From Burkholderia gladioli (lineage in GTDB: Bacteria > Pseudomonadota > Gammaproteobacteria > Burkholderiales > Burkholderiaceae), in the NCBI RefSeq assembly GCF_000959725.1, contig NZ_CP009321.1, positions 1 to 64,000 of the forward strand: DNA of 64,000 bases, given 5' to 3'. Positions 32,597 through 41,234 of the stretch are shown here, piece after piece (position 1 is the first letter of the stretch; the number at the start of each line of letters is the position of its first letter). The notes under the pieces are model-generated. The model did no database searches. It saw only the letters and a program-made list of their open reading frames with translations, and was not told where the DNA came from. A program made the position numbers and the translations under genes.

Positions 32597-33827
32597 TCAA
32601 GGTAAGACCGACCAGAGCGCGATGGGCGGCAGCTGCACAGTAGCAAGTCGGGTCGTGTCGATATTCCATTCGACGGCCCTGATACCCCGCGCCGCTCGCA
32701 GATGCTGTTTTTCGCGCTTGCGAGCCTCGTACTTGGCCATGCCGTTCATGCCATAGACCTCGATGTGCGTTGGCGCGGCCGTGTCCGTGAGAACGAAGTC
32801 AGGGAGCATCTCTGCCTCTGCTTCTAGACGGATCGGCTTTTCGAAGCTGCGGCCTTCGGCGACGAGGCGGTTCGCCATTGCCACTTCGTGGATCGAGTCG
32901 CAACTGATATAGGTGGTGGAGCAGAGCATCGCGGCGAGATCGACCGCGACGTGATGACCCTTAGCCGTTCGTTCGATCACGAGTACGGCGACGACGCGTG
33001 CGGTCCGGTCGCCTAGTGCGCGAAATCCGTGCCCGTACCGCTTCTCGGCTAGCGCGATCAAATCGCTGTCGCAGTAATACCGTTTGGCGCTCTGGCGCAG
33101 CGTGACGGACCGGCCATATGGGGTTGTGCCAACCTCGGCGAGCTCACCTATGACCAGGCCACGATGGTTCGTGCCGTCGCGCTGGCCGACACGCACAAGG
33201 AACGCGTCGAATTCGGCGTTAATCGCTACCCGGTCAACCTCTTGGAATCTGCGCATGACGTGGAGAACGTCTTCTGCAGGTTCGCCGTTGATCACGGCGT
33301 CACCAATGCCGGCGAGAATGCGAGCGTTGCACACCCCCCAGTTTCGCGCGCGGTCGGCGGCCGACCACCGGTTGAGCCCGGCGACCTGCCACAGCGCCTG
33401 CAGAAAGCCGAGGAGCGGCGCCGAGCGGCGCGACGTGGCGGAGGCGCCGCCTTGCCGAGTTCCTTTGGACGTGGCGGCCAACGTGCGCTGAGTGAGAGCA
33501 ACATCCAGCTTCGCTCGCAAGCCCACCTCGGTGGACACGATGCCCGGCAAGGTCCCGCCCGCGTCGCTGCAGGCTTCTATCGGGTCTTTGTGGAACGAAC
33601 AGGACTGGCGGTCATGCAAGGGCCCTTCATCAGGCCAGCCGGCGAGGTGCAGCAGACTTGCCGTATCGGCGGATCTGAAGGCGCAGCGGCGCGGTAGTGC
33701 CGCGGCACAGGCACTGCGCGTAACCCGGGTTGATTTTCGCGCGCTCGAGCTGCCGGAGGAAGGCGGCAGGATTCTCCTGAACATGCTCAAGCGGGACGGA
33801 GACACCTCCAAAGGAAACACGATTCAT
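32597..33827 (-). pseudogene. DUF1173-family plasmid protein, frameshifted
   Basis: The C-terminal part matches what I recall of DUF1173: MLPDFVLTDTAAPTHIEVYG, then NGMAKYEARKREKQHLRAA and a closing VEWNIDTTRL. The N-terminal part is in a different frame: from ATG 33827 it reads MNRVSFGGVSVPLEHVQENP through YAQCLCRGTT to LRLQIRRYGK and stops at 33630. The family continues with LHLAGWPDEGPLHDRQSCSF, which is present in the neighbouring frame. A one- or two-base indel around 33640-33660 therefore splits the gene, by real mutation or by sequencing error. DUF1173 function is unknown; it is typical of plasmids and ICEs. Confidence 0.68.
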
Positions 33828-34159
33828 TGGGTGCCGCCCCCGCTCGCGTTGGCTTTCGTCATGGGTCTCGCAGGTTGCTTGTATTCACGACCAGTCTCTT
33901 TCTCCGTGAGGAACCATTCGCCGGACGATAGGCGGGTGACGTGGCAGAACGGGAATCGCTGTTCCATGATCATTTTCTCGTTGGCGTCGCGCTGCCTCCG
34001 CCAACGAGCAAGCTGACTCCGGAGAGCTGATAAGGCTGATGAAGTCGCAAATAGAGCCGCTATCGCACAACCGGCGATTACCTGGTAATCGTGTCGAAGC
34101 CTGGTCACGACGGCGACCAGCGTGACGATCATCATCAGACTCGGAATGATTCGGTCCAC
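33824..34159 (-). CDS. Membrane-anchored small protein (111 aa)
   Basis: Two hydrophobic segments near the N-terminus (PSLMMIVTLVAVVTRL and YQVIAGCAIAALFATSSALSAL) are followed by a basic helix and a small soluble tail (FLTEKETGREYKQPARP). Its stop overlaps the DUF1173 start by 4 bases (ATGA), so it leads that gene. First gene of the minus-strand unit; its promoter should lie in 34160-34343. No family recognised. Confidence 0.58.
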   Translation of the reverse strand: MDRIIPSLMMIVTLVAVVTRLRHDYQVIAGCAIAALFATSSALSALRSQLARWRRQRDANEKMIMEQRFPFCHVTRLSSGEWFLTEKETGREYKQPARPMTKANASGGGTQ

Positions 34160-34343
34160 GTTCGGAGAGTTGCTGAGTTAGGCAGGCGGAAGCAAGCGAC
34201 CTCGGCCATGCCGTCTTCTTGAACGCAGTGGCGCTGCGGCCGGCCAGAGAGGCAGACCGCTGAACGGAAGGATGGCTGGGCAAGATGCGCCACCTCAACG
34301 ATGCTACTAATGAGCGGACGAGGCGGAGGCGAAAGCGCATGTG

Positions 34344-34384
34344 TTTTCTGAAGCTTTCCGCGGAACCCCGCGCAACCGGTTGCG
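34344..34384. promoter_or_regulatory. 41-bp CAACCGGTTG element, copy 2
   Basis: Begins TTTTCTGAAGCTTTC and ends with the perfect palindrome CGCAACCGGTTGCG, with the same length as the copies at 20110 and 54161. It lies in the gene-free stretch 34160-34688 between divergent units. Confidence 0.6.
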
Positions 34385-34450
34385 TGGACGGGCCGTTGCT
34401 GAAAAATCGAGCATCACGCGCGATTGCCGCCCTGCTTGGCCGTGGGTGTC

Positions 34451-34485
34451 TTATCCACAGGCTTGTGCAGCGGAAATGTGGGTAA
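34451..34485. other. DnaA-box pair (possible origin component)
   Basis: A perfect DnaA consensus TTATCCACA at 34451-34459 and an opposed near-consensus TTACCCACA (minus strand, 34477-34485) lie 17 bases apart in a gene-free region. No iterons or replication-initiator gene were recognised beside them. Confidence 0.4.
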
Positions 34486-34591
34486 CTCACCGGGGCGACA
34501 GACGGCTTGAAAGCACGCTCGAACCGGGCCTCATTTTGAGGCCGTGGATCGAACATCAGCGCGTACCATCGCTTCCACTTATCGCGTCCTT

Positions 34592-34688
34592 GACGCATCG
34601 ACCCACGGCCGCGCGCGGCCTATCTTCCTTGCCCCGACGGGACCACTCCCGTCGGGCGTGCTCCCCGTCACCTATTCGGAGAGCACCA
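34592..34688 (+). promoter_or_regulatory. Structured leader (copy C) before the methyltransferase
   Basis: GACGCATCGA at 34592-34601, then the palindromic GGCCGCGCGCGGCC hairpin, the tract TATCTTCCTT, and a perfect 9-bp stem CCCGACGGG/CCCGTCGGG (34633-34656). A last hairpin TGCTC/GAGCA (34659-34685) holds SD CGGAG just before ATG 34689. Confidence 0.6.
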
Positions 34689-34730
34689 ATGTCCGTATCA
34701 ATCATCTGCGCGACCGAGGTCGTAGCATGA
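34689..34730 (+). CDS. 13-aa leader peptide coupled to the methyltransferase
   Basis: ATG 34689 opens MSVSIICATEVVA and the stop overlaps the methyltransferase start (GCATGA). Its SD sits in the preceding hairpin loop, so translation of this tiny frame probably sets methyltransferase expression. No arrest-like motif is evident. Confidence 0.4.
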   Translation: MSVSIICATEVVA

Positions 34731-34893
34731 GCCAGAAAAGCGCAGAAAGAAAATTCGTTAGAGCGGCTGATCCGCATCAGGCCGAACTTGTACGGCTGAT
34801 CAAGCAATTTGCCTATGGGCATCAGCCAAGCACGATCTTTGCCGACTACGTTGAGATGGCGGCCGTCGCATTGAGCAACAGTGTCGACAAGCA

Positions 34894-34900
34894 GCAATTC
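34894..34900. repeat. Target-site duplication GCAATTC, left copy (right copy 37598-37604)
   Basis: GCAATTC directly flanks both ends of the IS. The 7-bp size is within the range seen for IS21-family insertions. Confidence 0.8.
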
Positions 34901-34998
34901 TGCGGATTTCGGTGATGGTGATCAGCCGTTTCGGCGAACGTGATCAGTTTGGAAGGTGGTGTTGCGCGGTCAATGGATTATAGCGAAGGTGATCACGA

Positions 34999-35748
34999 TC
35001 AGGATGCGGAGGACTGCTTGGCGTTGGTCTTTCGCATCGACTCGCCCTTCAACGGCAGCTTGTGGGCCTGATGGACGAGCCGGTCGAGGATCGCGTCGGC
35101 GAGCGTCGGGTCCTGCAGCCAAGCGTGCCAGTGTTCCAATGGCAGTTGGCTGGTAATGATCGTGGAGCGCGTGCCAACGCGATCGTCGAGCACTTCGAGC
35201 AGATCGTTTCGGGCAGCCTGATCGAGATCCTGCAGCCCCCAGTCGTCGAGCAGCAGGACGTCCATCTTGGCGAGCTGCGCGAGCCGCCGCGTGAAGCTGC
35301 CGTCGCCGTGGGCGATCTTCAATTCCTCGAACAGCCGGGCAACGCGGACGTACATCACGGAGAAGCCTTGTCGGCAGGCCTGCTGACCGAACGCGCACGC
35401 AATCCACGTCTTGCCTGCTCCGGTCGGCCCCGTCAGGATGAGGTTTTGTGCATTACGGATCCAGTCGCAACCAGCAAGTGCGGCGACGACGCTCTTGTCG
35501 ATGCCGCGGCTCTGCCGGTATTCGATGTCCTCGATGCAGGCCTGGGGATTCTTGAGTTTCGCAGACTTCAGCAGCCGTTCGAGCCGCCGAGTATCGCGCC
35601 AGGCGAGCTCGCGTTCGACGACCATGCCGAAGCGCTCTTCGAACGATAGGCTGGTGCTGGCGGTCAACGCTGCTTGTTCCTCGAACGCGCGAGCCATGCC
35701 GTCGAGCTTCAGGGACTTGAGCTGGGTTAAGGTTTGCTGCATCAACAT
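34999..35748 (-). CDS. istB: IstB-type IS21 transposition helper ATPase
   Basis: 249-aa AAA+ ATPase that guides target choice and stimulates the IstA transposase. Walker [19 protein letters not shown] is preceded by the IstB N-terminal helical domain ([20 protein letters not shown]); Walker B is [12 protein letters not shown]. The start is ATG 35748 or 35742. It ends about 100 bases inside the left IS end, and the start follows the istA stop by 15 bases. Length and motifs are complete, so the protein is probably functional. Confidence 0.95.
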   Translation of the reverse strand: MLMQQTLTQLKSLKLDGMARAFEEQAALTASTSLSFEERFGMVVERELAWRDTRRLERLLKSAKLKNPQACIEDIEYRQSRGIDKSVVAALAGCDWIRNAQNLILTGPTGAGKTWIACAFGQQACRQGFSVMYVRVARLFEELKIAHGDGSFTRRLAQLAKMDVLLLDDWGLQDLDQAARNDLLEVLDDRVGTRSTIITSQLPLEHWHAWLQDPTLADAILDRLVHQAHKLPLKGESMRKTNAKQSSAS

Positions 35749-35763
35749 CGTGACCTCCTTGGG

Positions 35764-37317
35764 TCAGTGGTAATACTCGGGCCCGCGCACGTTCTCGTGA
35801 TCGGGCGAATGCCATTCGGTAGGCGGAATCGGGAGCATCGGCTGTCGGTCCAGACCGGATTCGAGGATCGACAGCACGGAGCGGCGGGTCGGTGAGCCGA
35901 TCACGAGCGCCCGCTGGCAGGCGGCTTCCAGCCGTTCCTTGCCGTACTTGCGCGAGAGCGACAGCAGTCCGAGGCACGCGCGGTACCCCATCTCGGGGTG
36001 CGGCCGGTTGGTCAGCAGGTGTTTGACGATCGCCTCGGCACCGGGACCGACAGAGGCACCCCAGTTCAGCAATCTCCCGGGCGTCCATTCCATGTGGGCG
36101 CGGTGCGCCGCCGGCATGTGCTCGGGCAACGTCGTATGCTTGTTCCGGATTCGGCTGCGAGCGTGGGCGGCGACGCGCTTGCCGCGATGCAGGATCTGGA
36201 CGCCGTGGCGCGTCACGCGGGCGTAGACTTCTTGGCGTACGAGGCTGTGCGGAACGCTGTAATAGTGATGGTCGACTTCGACGTGGTAGTCGATGTTGAC
36301 GCGGCACTTCACGAAGGTCGCGATCTCGTAGCGGCGGGCCGGCAGCGGGCGTAGCGCTGGTCGGTCAAGCCGCTCGAACCATTCATGGCGGTTGCCGTCG
36401 AGCTTTTTGAACGGACGCCGGTTCAGGTCGGCAATCAGCTTGCCGATCGCCTTGTTCAGCTCGGCCAGGCTGTAGAAGCGGTGGTTGCGCAGGCGTGCGA
36501 GGATCCAGCGCTCGACGATCTGCACGCCGACCTCGACCTTTGCTTTGTCCTGCGGCTTGCGCGGTCGCGCCGGCAACATGGCGGTCGCGTAGTGGTTCAC
36601 GAAGTCCTGCGTGGTGTTGCCCAGCACCGGTTCGTAGCGATCCGCCTTGGCGATCAATGCCTTGGGGTTGTCGGGCACCAGCAACTCGGGAACGCCGCCG
36701 TAGAATTCCAACGCGTCGATCAGGCTGCCGATCCAGTCGGGCATGGTCTCGGAACGCGTCGCACATGCATAGGTGTAGTTCGAGGCGCCGAGAACGGCCA
36801 CGAACACGTGGGCCTTGAACGCGACGCCGCCGTCGCGGCCGAGGATCGGCACGGTTTGCCCGGCGAAGTCGGCGAACAGCTTCTCGCCAGCGCGGTGTTG
36901 CTGGCGCATCGAGCGCTTCAGCGCCGCAGCCCAGTCCTTGTACCGCTGGCAGAACTGCGTATAGCGATAGGTGCGTTGGCCTGGGTGAGCCTCGACGTAC
37001 TCCTCCCAGAGCAGTTGCAGCGTCACGCCCTTGCGGCGCAGGTCGCGGTGCATCGCCGCGTAATCCGGTTCGACCCGGCGGGTCGGGACCGCGGTTTCCT
37101 CCGGCAGGTCCAACCTGATCTCGAGCTCGTCGTCGGCGAGCGGTTCGACGGTAGCCCAGTCGAGGCCCGCCGCGCTCGCGCGCGCGGCGTATGCCGAGAT
37201 GGCGCCGACGCTGATGCCGATCGCTCGGCTGATCTGGCGGTGCGACAGGCCGCACGCCCACTTCAGCCGCAGTACTTCCTTCAGTTTGCGCATGCTCATC
37301 CGATGTGCCGGCATCAA
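35764..37317 (-). CDS. istA: IstA-type IS21 DDE transposase
   Basis: 517 aa. N-terminal HTH (KWACGLSHRQISRAIGISVG), then the retroviral-integrase-like core with the three acidic residues in KLFADFAGQT, LVPDNPKALI and KAKVEVGVQI. A C-terminal beta domain (YSVPHSLVRQEVYARVTRHG) follows. Start ATG 37317 or 37314. It binds the terminal repeats and cuts and joins DNA. The gene lies just inside the right IS end, with the repeat array upstream as its promoter region. Confidence 0.95.
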   Translation of the reverse strand: MMPAHRMSMRKLKEVLRLKWACGLSHRQISRAIGISVGAISAYAARASAAGLDWATVEPLADDELEIRLDLPEETAVPTRRVEPDYAAMHRDLRRKGVTLQLLWEEYVEAHPGQRTYRYTQFCQRYKDWAAALKRSMRQQHRAGEKLFADFAGQTVPILGRDGGVAFKAHVFVAVLGASNYTYACATRSETMPDWIGSLIDALEFYGGVPELLVPDNPKALIAKADRYEPVLGNTTQDFVNHYATAMLPARPRKPQDKAKVEVGVQIVERWILARLRNHRFYSLAELNKAIGKLIADLNRRPFKKLDGNRHEWFERLDRPALRPLPARRYEIATFVKCRVNIDYHVEVDHHYYSVPHSLVRQEVYARVTRHGVQILHRGKRVAAHARSRIRNKHTTLPEHMPAAHRAHMEWTPGRLLNWGASVGPGAEAIVKHLLTNRPHPEMGYRACLGLLSLSRKYGKERLEAACQRALVIGSPTRRSVLSILESGLDRQPMLPIPPTEWHSPDHENVRGPEYYH

Positions 37318-37407
37318 CCTGTCCCCTAAAAAGGATCAAGGCTAACGCCCGTCGTTGATCAAATGCGCAACACCACCGCCGAGCCGGAACGGCTATCCCG
37401 TTTCGGT

Positions 37408-37597
37408 CGCGTGATCAGCTGTTTCGGTTCGCTGATCACTCATTCCGGGAACGTGATCACCCGTTTCGGCAAGATGATCGCTCGTTTCGGAAACCGGTGA
37501 TCAGCGATCACCTTCGACCGAAACGGCCGATCACCATCAATCGGAACCACCGATCACGTTCAACCGAAATCGCTGATCACGTTCGCCGAAATACGCA
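37408..37597. repeat. Multiple IstA-binding-type repeats at the right IS end
   Basis: Seven or so spaced copies of a unit like GTGATCAnCnGTTTCGG, first in one orientation (37410-37500) then in the other (37500-37597). Repeated end sites are characteristic of IS21 elements. The left end has only two or three. Confidence 0.75.
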
Positions 37598-38459
37598 GCA
37601 ATTCGATTCTCGCGAGAAGCGTTATCTGGAGATCGCCGGAAAGTACAGCCCGGACGAACTTCAACTATTTGCTCGGATGTTCGCGGAGCTGACACTCTCG
37701 TTCGAGCATCGGCTAGGCGTAGATGACAATTTGCCGCCTGGCACATTGCCGCAGCCTGGCAATCTCACGGATGTGCTGGGTGAGACGTACATGATGATGG
37801 GCATCGGAAACGACGGGGCTGGGCAGTTCTTCACCCCTTACACGGTTTCGAGGCTGATGGCGGGACTCTTGATCGGTGATGGAAGCGCGGCCATAGAGCG
37901 GGACGGCTTCATGCGCATGCAAGAGCCCGCATGTGGGGCAGGTGGAATGGTCATCGCGACGGCAGACGCGTTGCTCTCGGTTGGGCAGAACTACCAACAG
38001 ACCATGCATGCAACGTGCATCGATATCGACGCACGTTGCGTGCATATGACCTACCTGCAACTGTCGCTGATGCATATCCCGGCGATGATTGTGCATGGGA
38101 ACGCGCTCACCGGGGAGATTTGGGGAATCTGGTACACCCCAGCCCACATTATTGGGGGATGGCGGTCGAAGCTCCGACTGCGCAGGCAAGTGGACGCCAT
38201 GCGCGAATTGTTATCGGTTGCCCGAAGCCCTTGCGATCAACACCCTGCCCCAGAGCTGGAGCCGGTTGGCGAAGCAGAGTGCGATGGCAGGGCCAACGAG
38301 GAGCCGGCTGACGAGTCTACGGTTGCCGCCGTGGCTCGGGAGGCGGCCTTATGCGACCTCTTTGACGCGGCAGTCGAGCAGTCGAGGGTCAGCATCTTCG
38401 AGACTGTCGATCAGCTGGCTTTGTTCTAGAGAACGCTAGCGCGTGATTCCTTGCACCGA

Positions 38460-38487
38460 GGCCCGATCGTTTGGTCGGGCCTTTTTT
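38460..38487 (+). terminator. Intrinsic terminator after the methyltransferase
   Basis: GGCCCGA and TCGGGCC pair around TCGTTTGG and are followed by six T. It lies 31 bases past the methyltransferase stop. Confidence 0.88.
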
Positions 38488-38606
38488 ATTCGTCCCGGCG
38501 CGGGCACTGCAATGCAGATTCAGTGAAAGCTAGATGGATCTTTCAGGCTTTCTGGGGAAGGGGGCCGAATTGCAAGCGGTATCTTTTTCGAATCTACCGC
38601 GTCACC

Positions 38607-38700
38607 GACGCATCGACTCCGCCGGCGTCGCCGGCAATCACTTCAACCCCATCGGGAACCATCCCCGATCGGGGCAGGTTCCCTCTCTGGAGAACCTGAC
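38607..38700 (+). promoter_or_regulatory. Structured leader (copy D) before PRTRC ParB
   Basis: GACGCATCGA at 38607-38616, hairpin GCCGGC-GTC-GCCGGC, then stem ATCGGG/CCCGAT (38651-38669) extended by CCCC/GGGG. The final hairpin AGGTTC/GAACCT (38676-38697) holds SD CTGGAG, three bases before ATG 38701. Confidence 0.62.
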
Positions 38701-40380
38701 ATGCAAGAAGCTATCCTTCAGCAGCCGACCGTCAAGCTCGGCCGTATCAAGCTGGGCCGGAATCCTCGCACGTACTTCGACGACGCCAAAATGGCCGAAA
38801 TGAAGGCGTCGATCACGGCCCGCGGTGTCGATACACCGGTCATTGTGCGACCGATAGACGACGGTTTCTATGAACTGATCGCCGGCGGCCGCCGCTTTAA
38901 AGCAGCGCTCGAAACCCGTGGTGAAGACTACGACATGCCGGTGAACGTCAAGGACGTCGACGAGGTGGAGGCGGAAGAAATCGCCTTCACCGAAAACATT
39001 CAGCGCGACGACATGTCCCCCGGTGACGAGGCTGTGGAGGCGGCACGCCTCCTTGGCCGGTGTCAAGGTGACCGCGACGAAGCGGCGCGGCGGATCGGTT
39101 GGAGCCGTCCGACGCTCGACAGCCGCCTTGCGCTGCTGAATTGCAGTAAGGACGTCCTTATCGCACTCAACACACGCCAAATCCTCCTCGGTCATGCGGA
39201 GCTGCTCGCTGCGCTATCCAAGGACAATCAAGACCGGGTACTTCCGGTGATCGTCGCCGAGAAGAAGTCGATCGCGGAGGTTCGAAAGCTGGTCGAGAGC
39301 GCAGCATGCTCTTTGTCGGCGGCGATCTTCGACAAGGCCGATTGCGCGGCGTGCCAGCACAACTCTGCAATGCAGTCGGAGATGTTCGGCGAATCCATCG
39401 CAACGGGCAACTGCACGAATCGCCAGTGCTACAACGGAAAGACCGACAAGCAGCTCGAGGCGATAGCCGGAAGCTTGCGGGACGAATTTCCGACCGTGCG
39501 TATCGTGCGCGCCGGTGACAACCACACGCGGGTCCAGCTCACAGTTGACGGGCCGAACGGAGTAGGCGAGGCGCAGGCGAAGGCTTGCCACGGCTGCCAA
39601 AACTTCGGTGTTGCCGTTAGCGGGCTGCCCGATTCGGCCGGCAAGACCTTTCGGGGACAATGCTTCGACACCGTCTGCAATATGCGTAAGGTCGCGGACC
39701 GGATCAAGGCTGACAAAGCCGCGACGAAAGCGGCTACCGCCGACGGCAAGGTTTCAGCCGTCGCGGCTAAAACCGGGGGTAAGAACGCGTCGGCGGCCGG
39801 TGCCGCTGCGCCGGCCGCCGTCACCGTGGTCGCTGAATCGGATCGGGTAAAGCAGTATCGTGAGGCACTCTGGCGCAAAGCATTGCGGCGCGACGTCGGC
39901 AAGAGCGGCGAGCTCGCGCGCCAATACCTGATCGCGATTGTTCTCGCAGGGTACGCCCGGCAGATAAAGGATGAAGCCTTCCGTGCTGTCTTTGAGAAGG
40001 TGACCGATAAGAAAGCGCCTGCTTCCGACTTCGGGAAGGCGCTATCGCTAAGCGCCTCGGCGAATCCCGAGCAGCAAGCCACGATGATCACCGGCATGTT
40101 CGTCGCCGCGGTCGAAGGCCTCGACGTCTCGTATCTCCGACAGCTTTGCAAGCACCACGATCTCGACCTGACCCAGCATTGGAAGCTCAACAAAGAGTTT
40201 CTGGAACTGGTCACCAAGGCCGAGATGATGGTGATTGCAGACGAGCTCGGCCTGCGAGTGGCAATGGGCGACAACTTCAAGAAGGTTTTTTCGAAGTCGA
40301 AGGCCGACGTCATCACTGCGCTGCTCGCTGTTGAAGGTTTTGTGTACGACGGCAAGCTCCTGAAGGTCCTGAAATATTAA
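38701..40380 (+). CDS. PRTRC system ParB-family protein
   Basis: 559 aa. The N-terminal ParB/Spo0J nuclease-like domain is clear: LGRNPRTYFDDAKMAEMKAS, ELIAGGRRFKAAL at about 59-70, then the TENIQRDDMSPGDEA box and an HTH (EAARRIGWSRPTLDSRLALL). Beyond residue 210 comes a Cys-rich segment (KADCAACQHNSAMQ, CTNRQCYNG, CHGCQNFG, CFDTVCNM) typical of PRTRC ParB proteins and probably zinc-binding, then a helical C-terminal domain. It heads the PRTRC cluster, preceded by leader D. Its role in PRTRC is unproven; DNA binding and partition-like activity are inferred from the ParB fold. Confidence 0.9.
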   Translation: MQEAILQQPTVKLGRIKLGRNPRTYFDDAKMAEMKASITARGVDTPVIVRPIDDGFYELIAGGRRFKAALETRGEDYDMPVNVKDVDEVEAEEIAFTENIQRDDMSPGDEAVEAARLLGRCQGDRDEAARRIGWSRPTLDSRLALLNCSKDVLIALNTRQILLGHAELLAALSKDNQDRVLPVIVAEKKSIAEVRKLVESAACSLSAAIFDKADCAACQHNSAMQSEMFGESIATGNCTNRQCYNGKTDKQLEAIAGSLRDEFPTVRIVRAGDNHTRVQLTVDGPNGVGEAQAKACHGCQNFGVAVSGLPDSAGKTFRGQCFDTVCNMRKVADRIKADKAATKAATADGKVSAVAAKTGGKNASAAGAAAPAAVTVVAESDRVKQYREALWRKALRRDVGKSGELARQYLIAIVLAGYARQIKDEAFRAVFEKVTDKKAPASDFGKALSLSASANPEQQATMITGMFVAAVEGLDVSYLRQLCKHHDLDLTQHWKLNKEFLELVTKAEMMVIADELGLRVAMGDNFKKVFSKSKADVITALLAVEGFVYDGKLLKVLKY

Positions 40381-40417
40381 GTAGCGGATGGCCACTGCCG
40401 TTCCGCATTGACTGCTT

Positions 40418-40442
40418 GCGCCGCCTAGTGCGGCGCTTCTTT
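40418..40442 (+). other. Hairpin with T-rich tail immediately before the PRTRC E start
   Basis: GCGCCGC and GCGGCGC pair around CTAGT, followed by TTCTTT and then the SD CTGGAG of the next gene. It could be a weak terminator or attenuator inside the PRTRC operon. Confidence 0.55.
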
Positions 40443-40455
40443 CTGGAGAATCAAA

Positions 40456-40908
40456 ATGTTTCAAGCACTCGAACCGCTGCTTCGGTCAGCGGAGAAACTC
40501 GTATTGACGCTAGCAATTGACGGCGACGTCATTACCGTGTTTCTGACACCGGCCGGGGGGAAGGACTCGATGCTGCGGCAGCCCTTAATCCTGAGGGCTA
40601 CGGCTGCGGAGCTCGACGACGGCTTTGCGAACGCGATTGCCGGCTTTACGGTGGCGCACCAGTCGCTTGGTGAGCAGGTGGCCGTGACCAATGCGATTCT
40701 CGAAGCTCAGCAGCACAAGCAGGCGACCAAAGCGCAGAAGGTCCTGTCGGGCGCGTCGCAGCCCGCCGCTGCAATGGCGAGCATGGATGGCGACGCGGAC
40801 GACGATACGGGCGAGGCGGAGGCGGGAACGACCTCCGCCGCGCGAACGGAGGCGCCAGCAGCTGGTGAAAAGTCGGCTGGCACCGATCTGTCATCGTTGA
40901 TCCTGTGA
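40456..40908 (+). CDS. PRTRC system protein E
   Basis: 150 aa from ATG 40456 with CTGGAG upstream. The N-terminal 85 residues (MFQALEPLLRSAEKLVLTLA, then VFLTPAGGKDSMLRQPLILR and ATAAELDDGFANAI) match my memory of PRTRC E. The tail is an acidic Ala/Gly-rich region ending TDLSSLIL. Biochemical role unknown. Order ParB-E-C-F-B-A-ThiF is the standard PRTRC set. The stop is 8 bases before the protein C start. Confidence 0.85.
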   Translation: MFQALEPLLRSAEKLVLTLAIDGDVITVFLTPAGGKDSMLRQPLILRATAAELDDGFANAIAGFTVAHQSLGEQVAVTNAILEAQQHKQATKAQKVLSGASQPAAAMASMDGDADDDTGEAEAGTTSAARTEAPAAGEKSAGTDLSSLIL

Positions 40909-40916
40909 GGGAATCT

Positions 40917-41135
40917 ATGACGATCAGCATCGCAGCAATCGTTCGCGAGTTCATCTACAACGGCATGGCCCTGTTAGACCCCGGCCCGGCATTCTCGCCG
41001 GAGCAGGTTCGCGATCTTTACACCGCCCAGTACCCCGAACTAACGACCGCCGCGGTCGACGGCCCGGAGCTAAAGGGTGAGGTGATGACCTATAAGTTCG
41101 TCCGCGCGGCGGGCGCCAAGGGCGCCCATGCGTAA
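40917..41135 (+). CDS. PRTRC system protein C (proposed ubiquitin-like protein)
   Basis: 72 aa from ATG 40917. Recognisable by FIYNGMALLDPGPAFSPEQV and the YPELTTAAVDGPELKGEVMT segment, ending YKFVRAAGAKG-AHA. Comparative genomics has proposed PRTRC C as a small beta-grasp, ubiquitin-like partner of the E1- and E2-like proteins encoded downstream. The C-terminus here is not Gly-Gly: a Gly-Ala-Lys-Gly core is followed by Ala-His-Ala, so either trimming would be needed or conjugation does not use a diglycine end. A strong terminator-like hairpin follows 53 bases later. Confidence 0.82.
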   Translation: MTISIAAIVREFIYNGMALLDPGPAFSPEQVRDLYTAQYPELTTAAVDGPELKGEVMTYKFVRAAGAKGAHA

Positions 41136-41188
41136 GGACGCCTTGCTCGAGGCGTTGTCCGATCCGGACAACGGCTTTACACAACAGG

Positions 41189-41214
41189 AACCGCCCGGAT
41201 GGGCGGTTTTTTTT
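41189..41214 (+). terminator. Intrinsic terminator-like hairpin within the PRTRC cluster
   Basis: AACCGCCC-GGAT-GGGCGGTT runs into eight T, 20 bases before the ATG of protein F. It lies between genes that are expected to be co-expressed, so it may be a regulated attenuator. Confidence 0.75.
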
Positions 41215-41234
41215 CATGATGACGAGGTGTCCAA

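Larger units (their letters stand above)
34901..37597 (-). mobile_element. IS21-family insertion sequence
   Basis: A 2.7-kb element with istA and istB in order on the minus strand. The ends match as imperfect inverted repeats: left TGCGGATTTCGGTGATGGTG, right (complement) TGCGTATTTCGGCGAACGTG. Both ends carry internal repeats of a GTGATCAnC-GTTTCGG unit, the multiple terminal transposase sites typical of IS21. It is flanked by a GCAATTC duplication and lies inside the methyltransferase gene. Both IS genes look intact. Confidence 0.93.
34727..38429 (+). pseudogene. N6-adenine DNA methyltransferase-like gene interrupted by IS21
   Basis: Removing the IS (34901-37597) and one copy of the 7-bp duplication joins 34727-34900 (58 codons, ending VDKQQF) to 37605-38429 (DSREKRYLEIAG...) in frame, giving a 332-aa protein. 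It has FTPYTVSRLMAGLL near residue 134 and the SAM-binding motif I PACGAGGM near 167, like HsdM-type enzymes. The expected NPPF/NPPY catalytic motif is not seen; WYTPAHIIGGW occupies that area. The insertion near the N-terminus most likely inactivates it, although the 3' part could be expressed from an internal start. Confidence 0.8.

Noticed and set aside
35453..37339. Long frames on both strands over the IS21 transposase genes (36385-37329 +, 36383-37339 -, 35453-36307 -)
   Set aside because: Shadows of istA and istB in GC-rich DNA; only the istA and istB frames carry family motifs.
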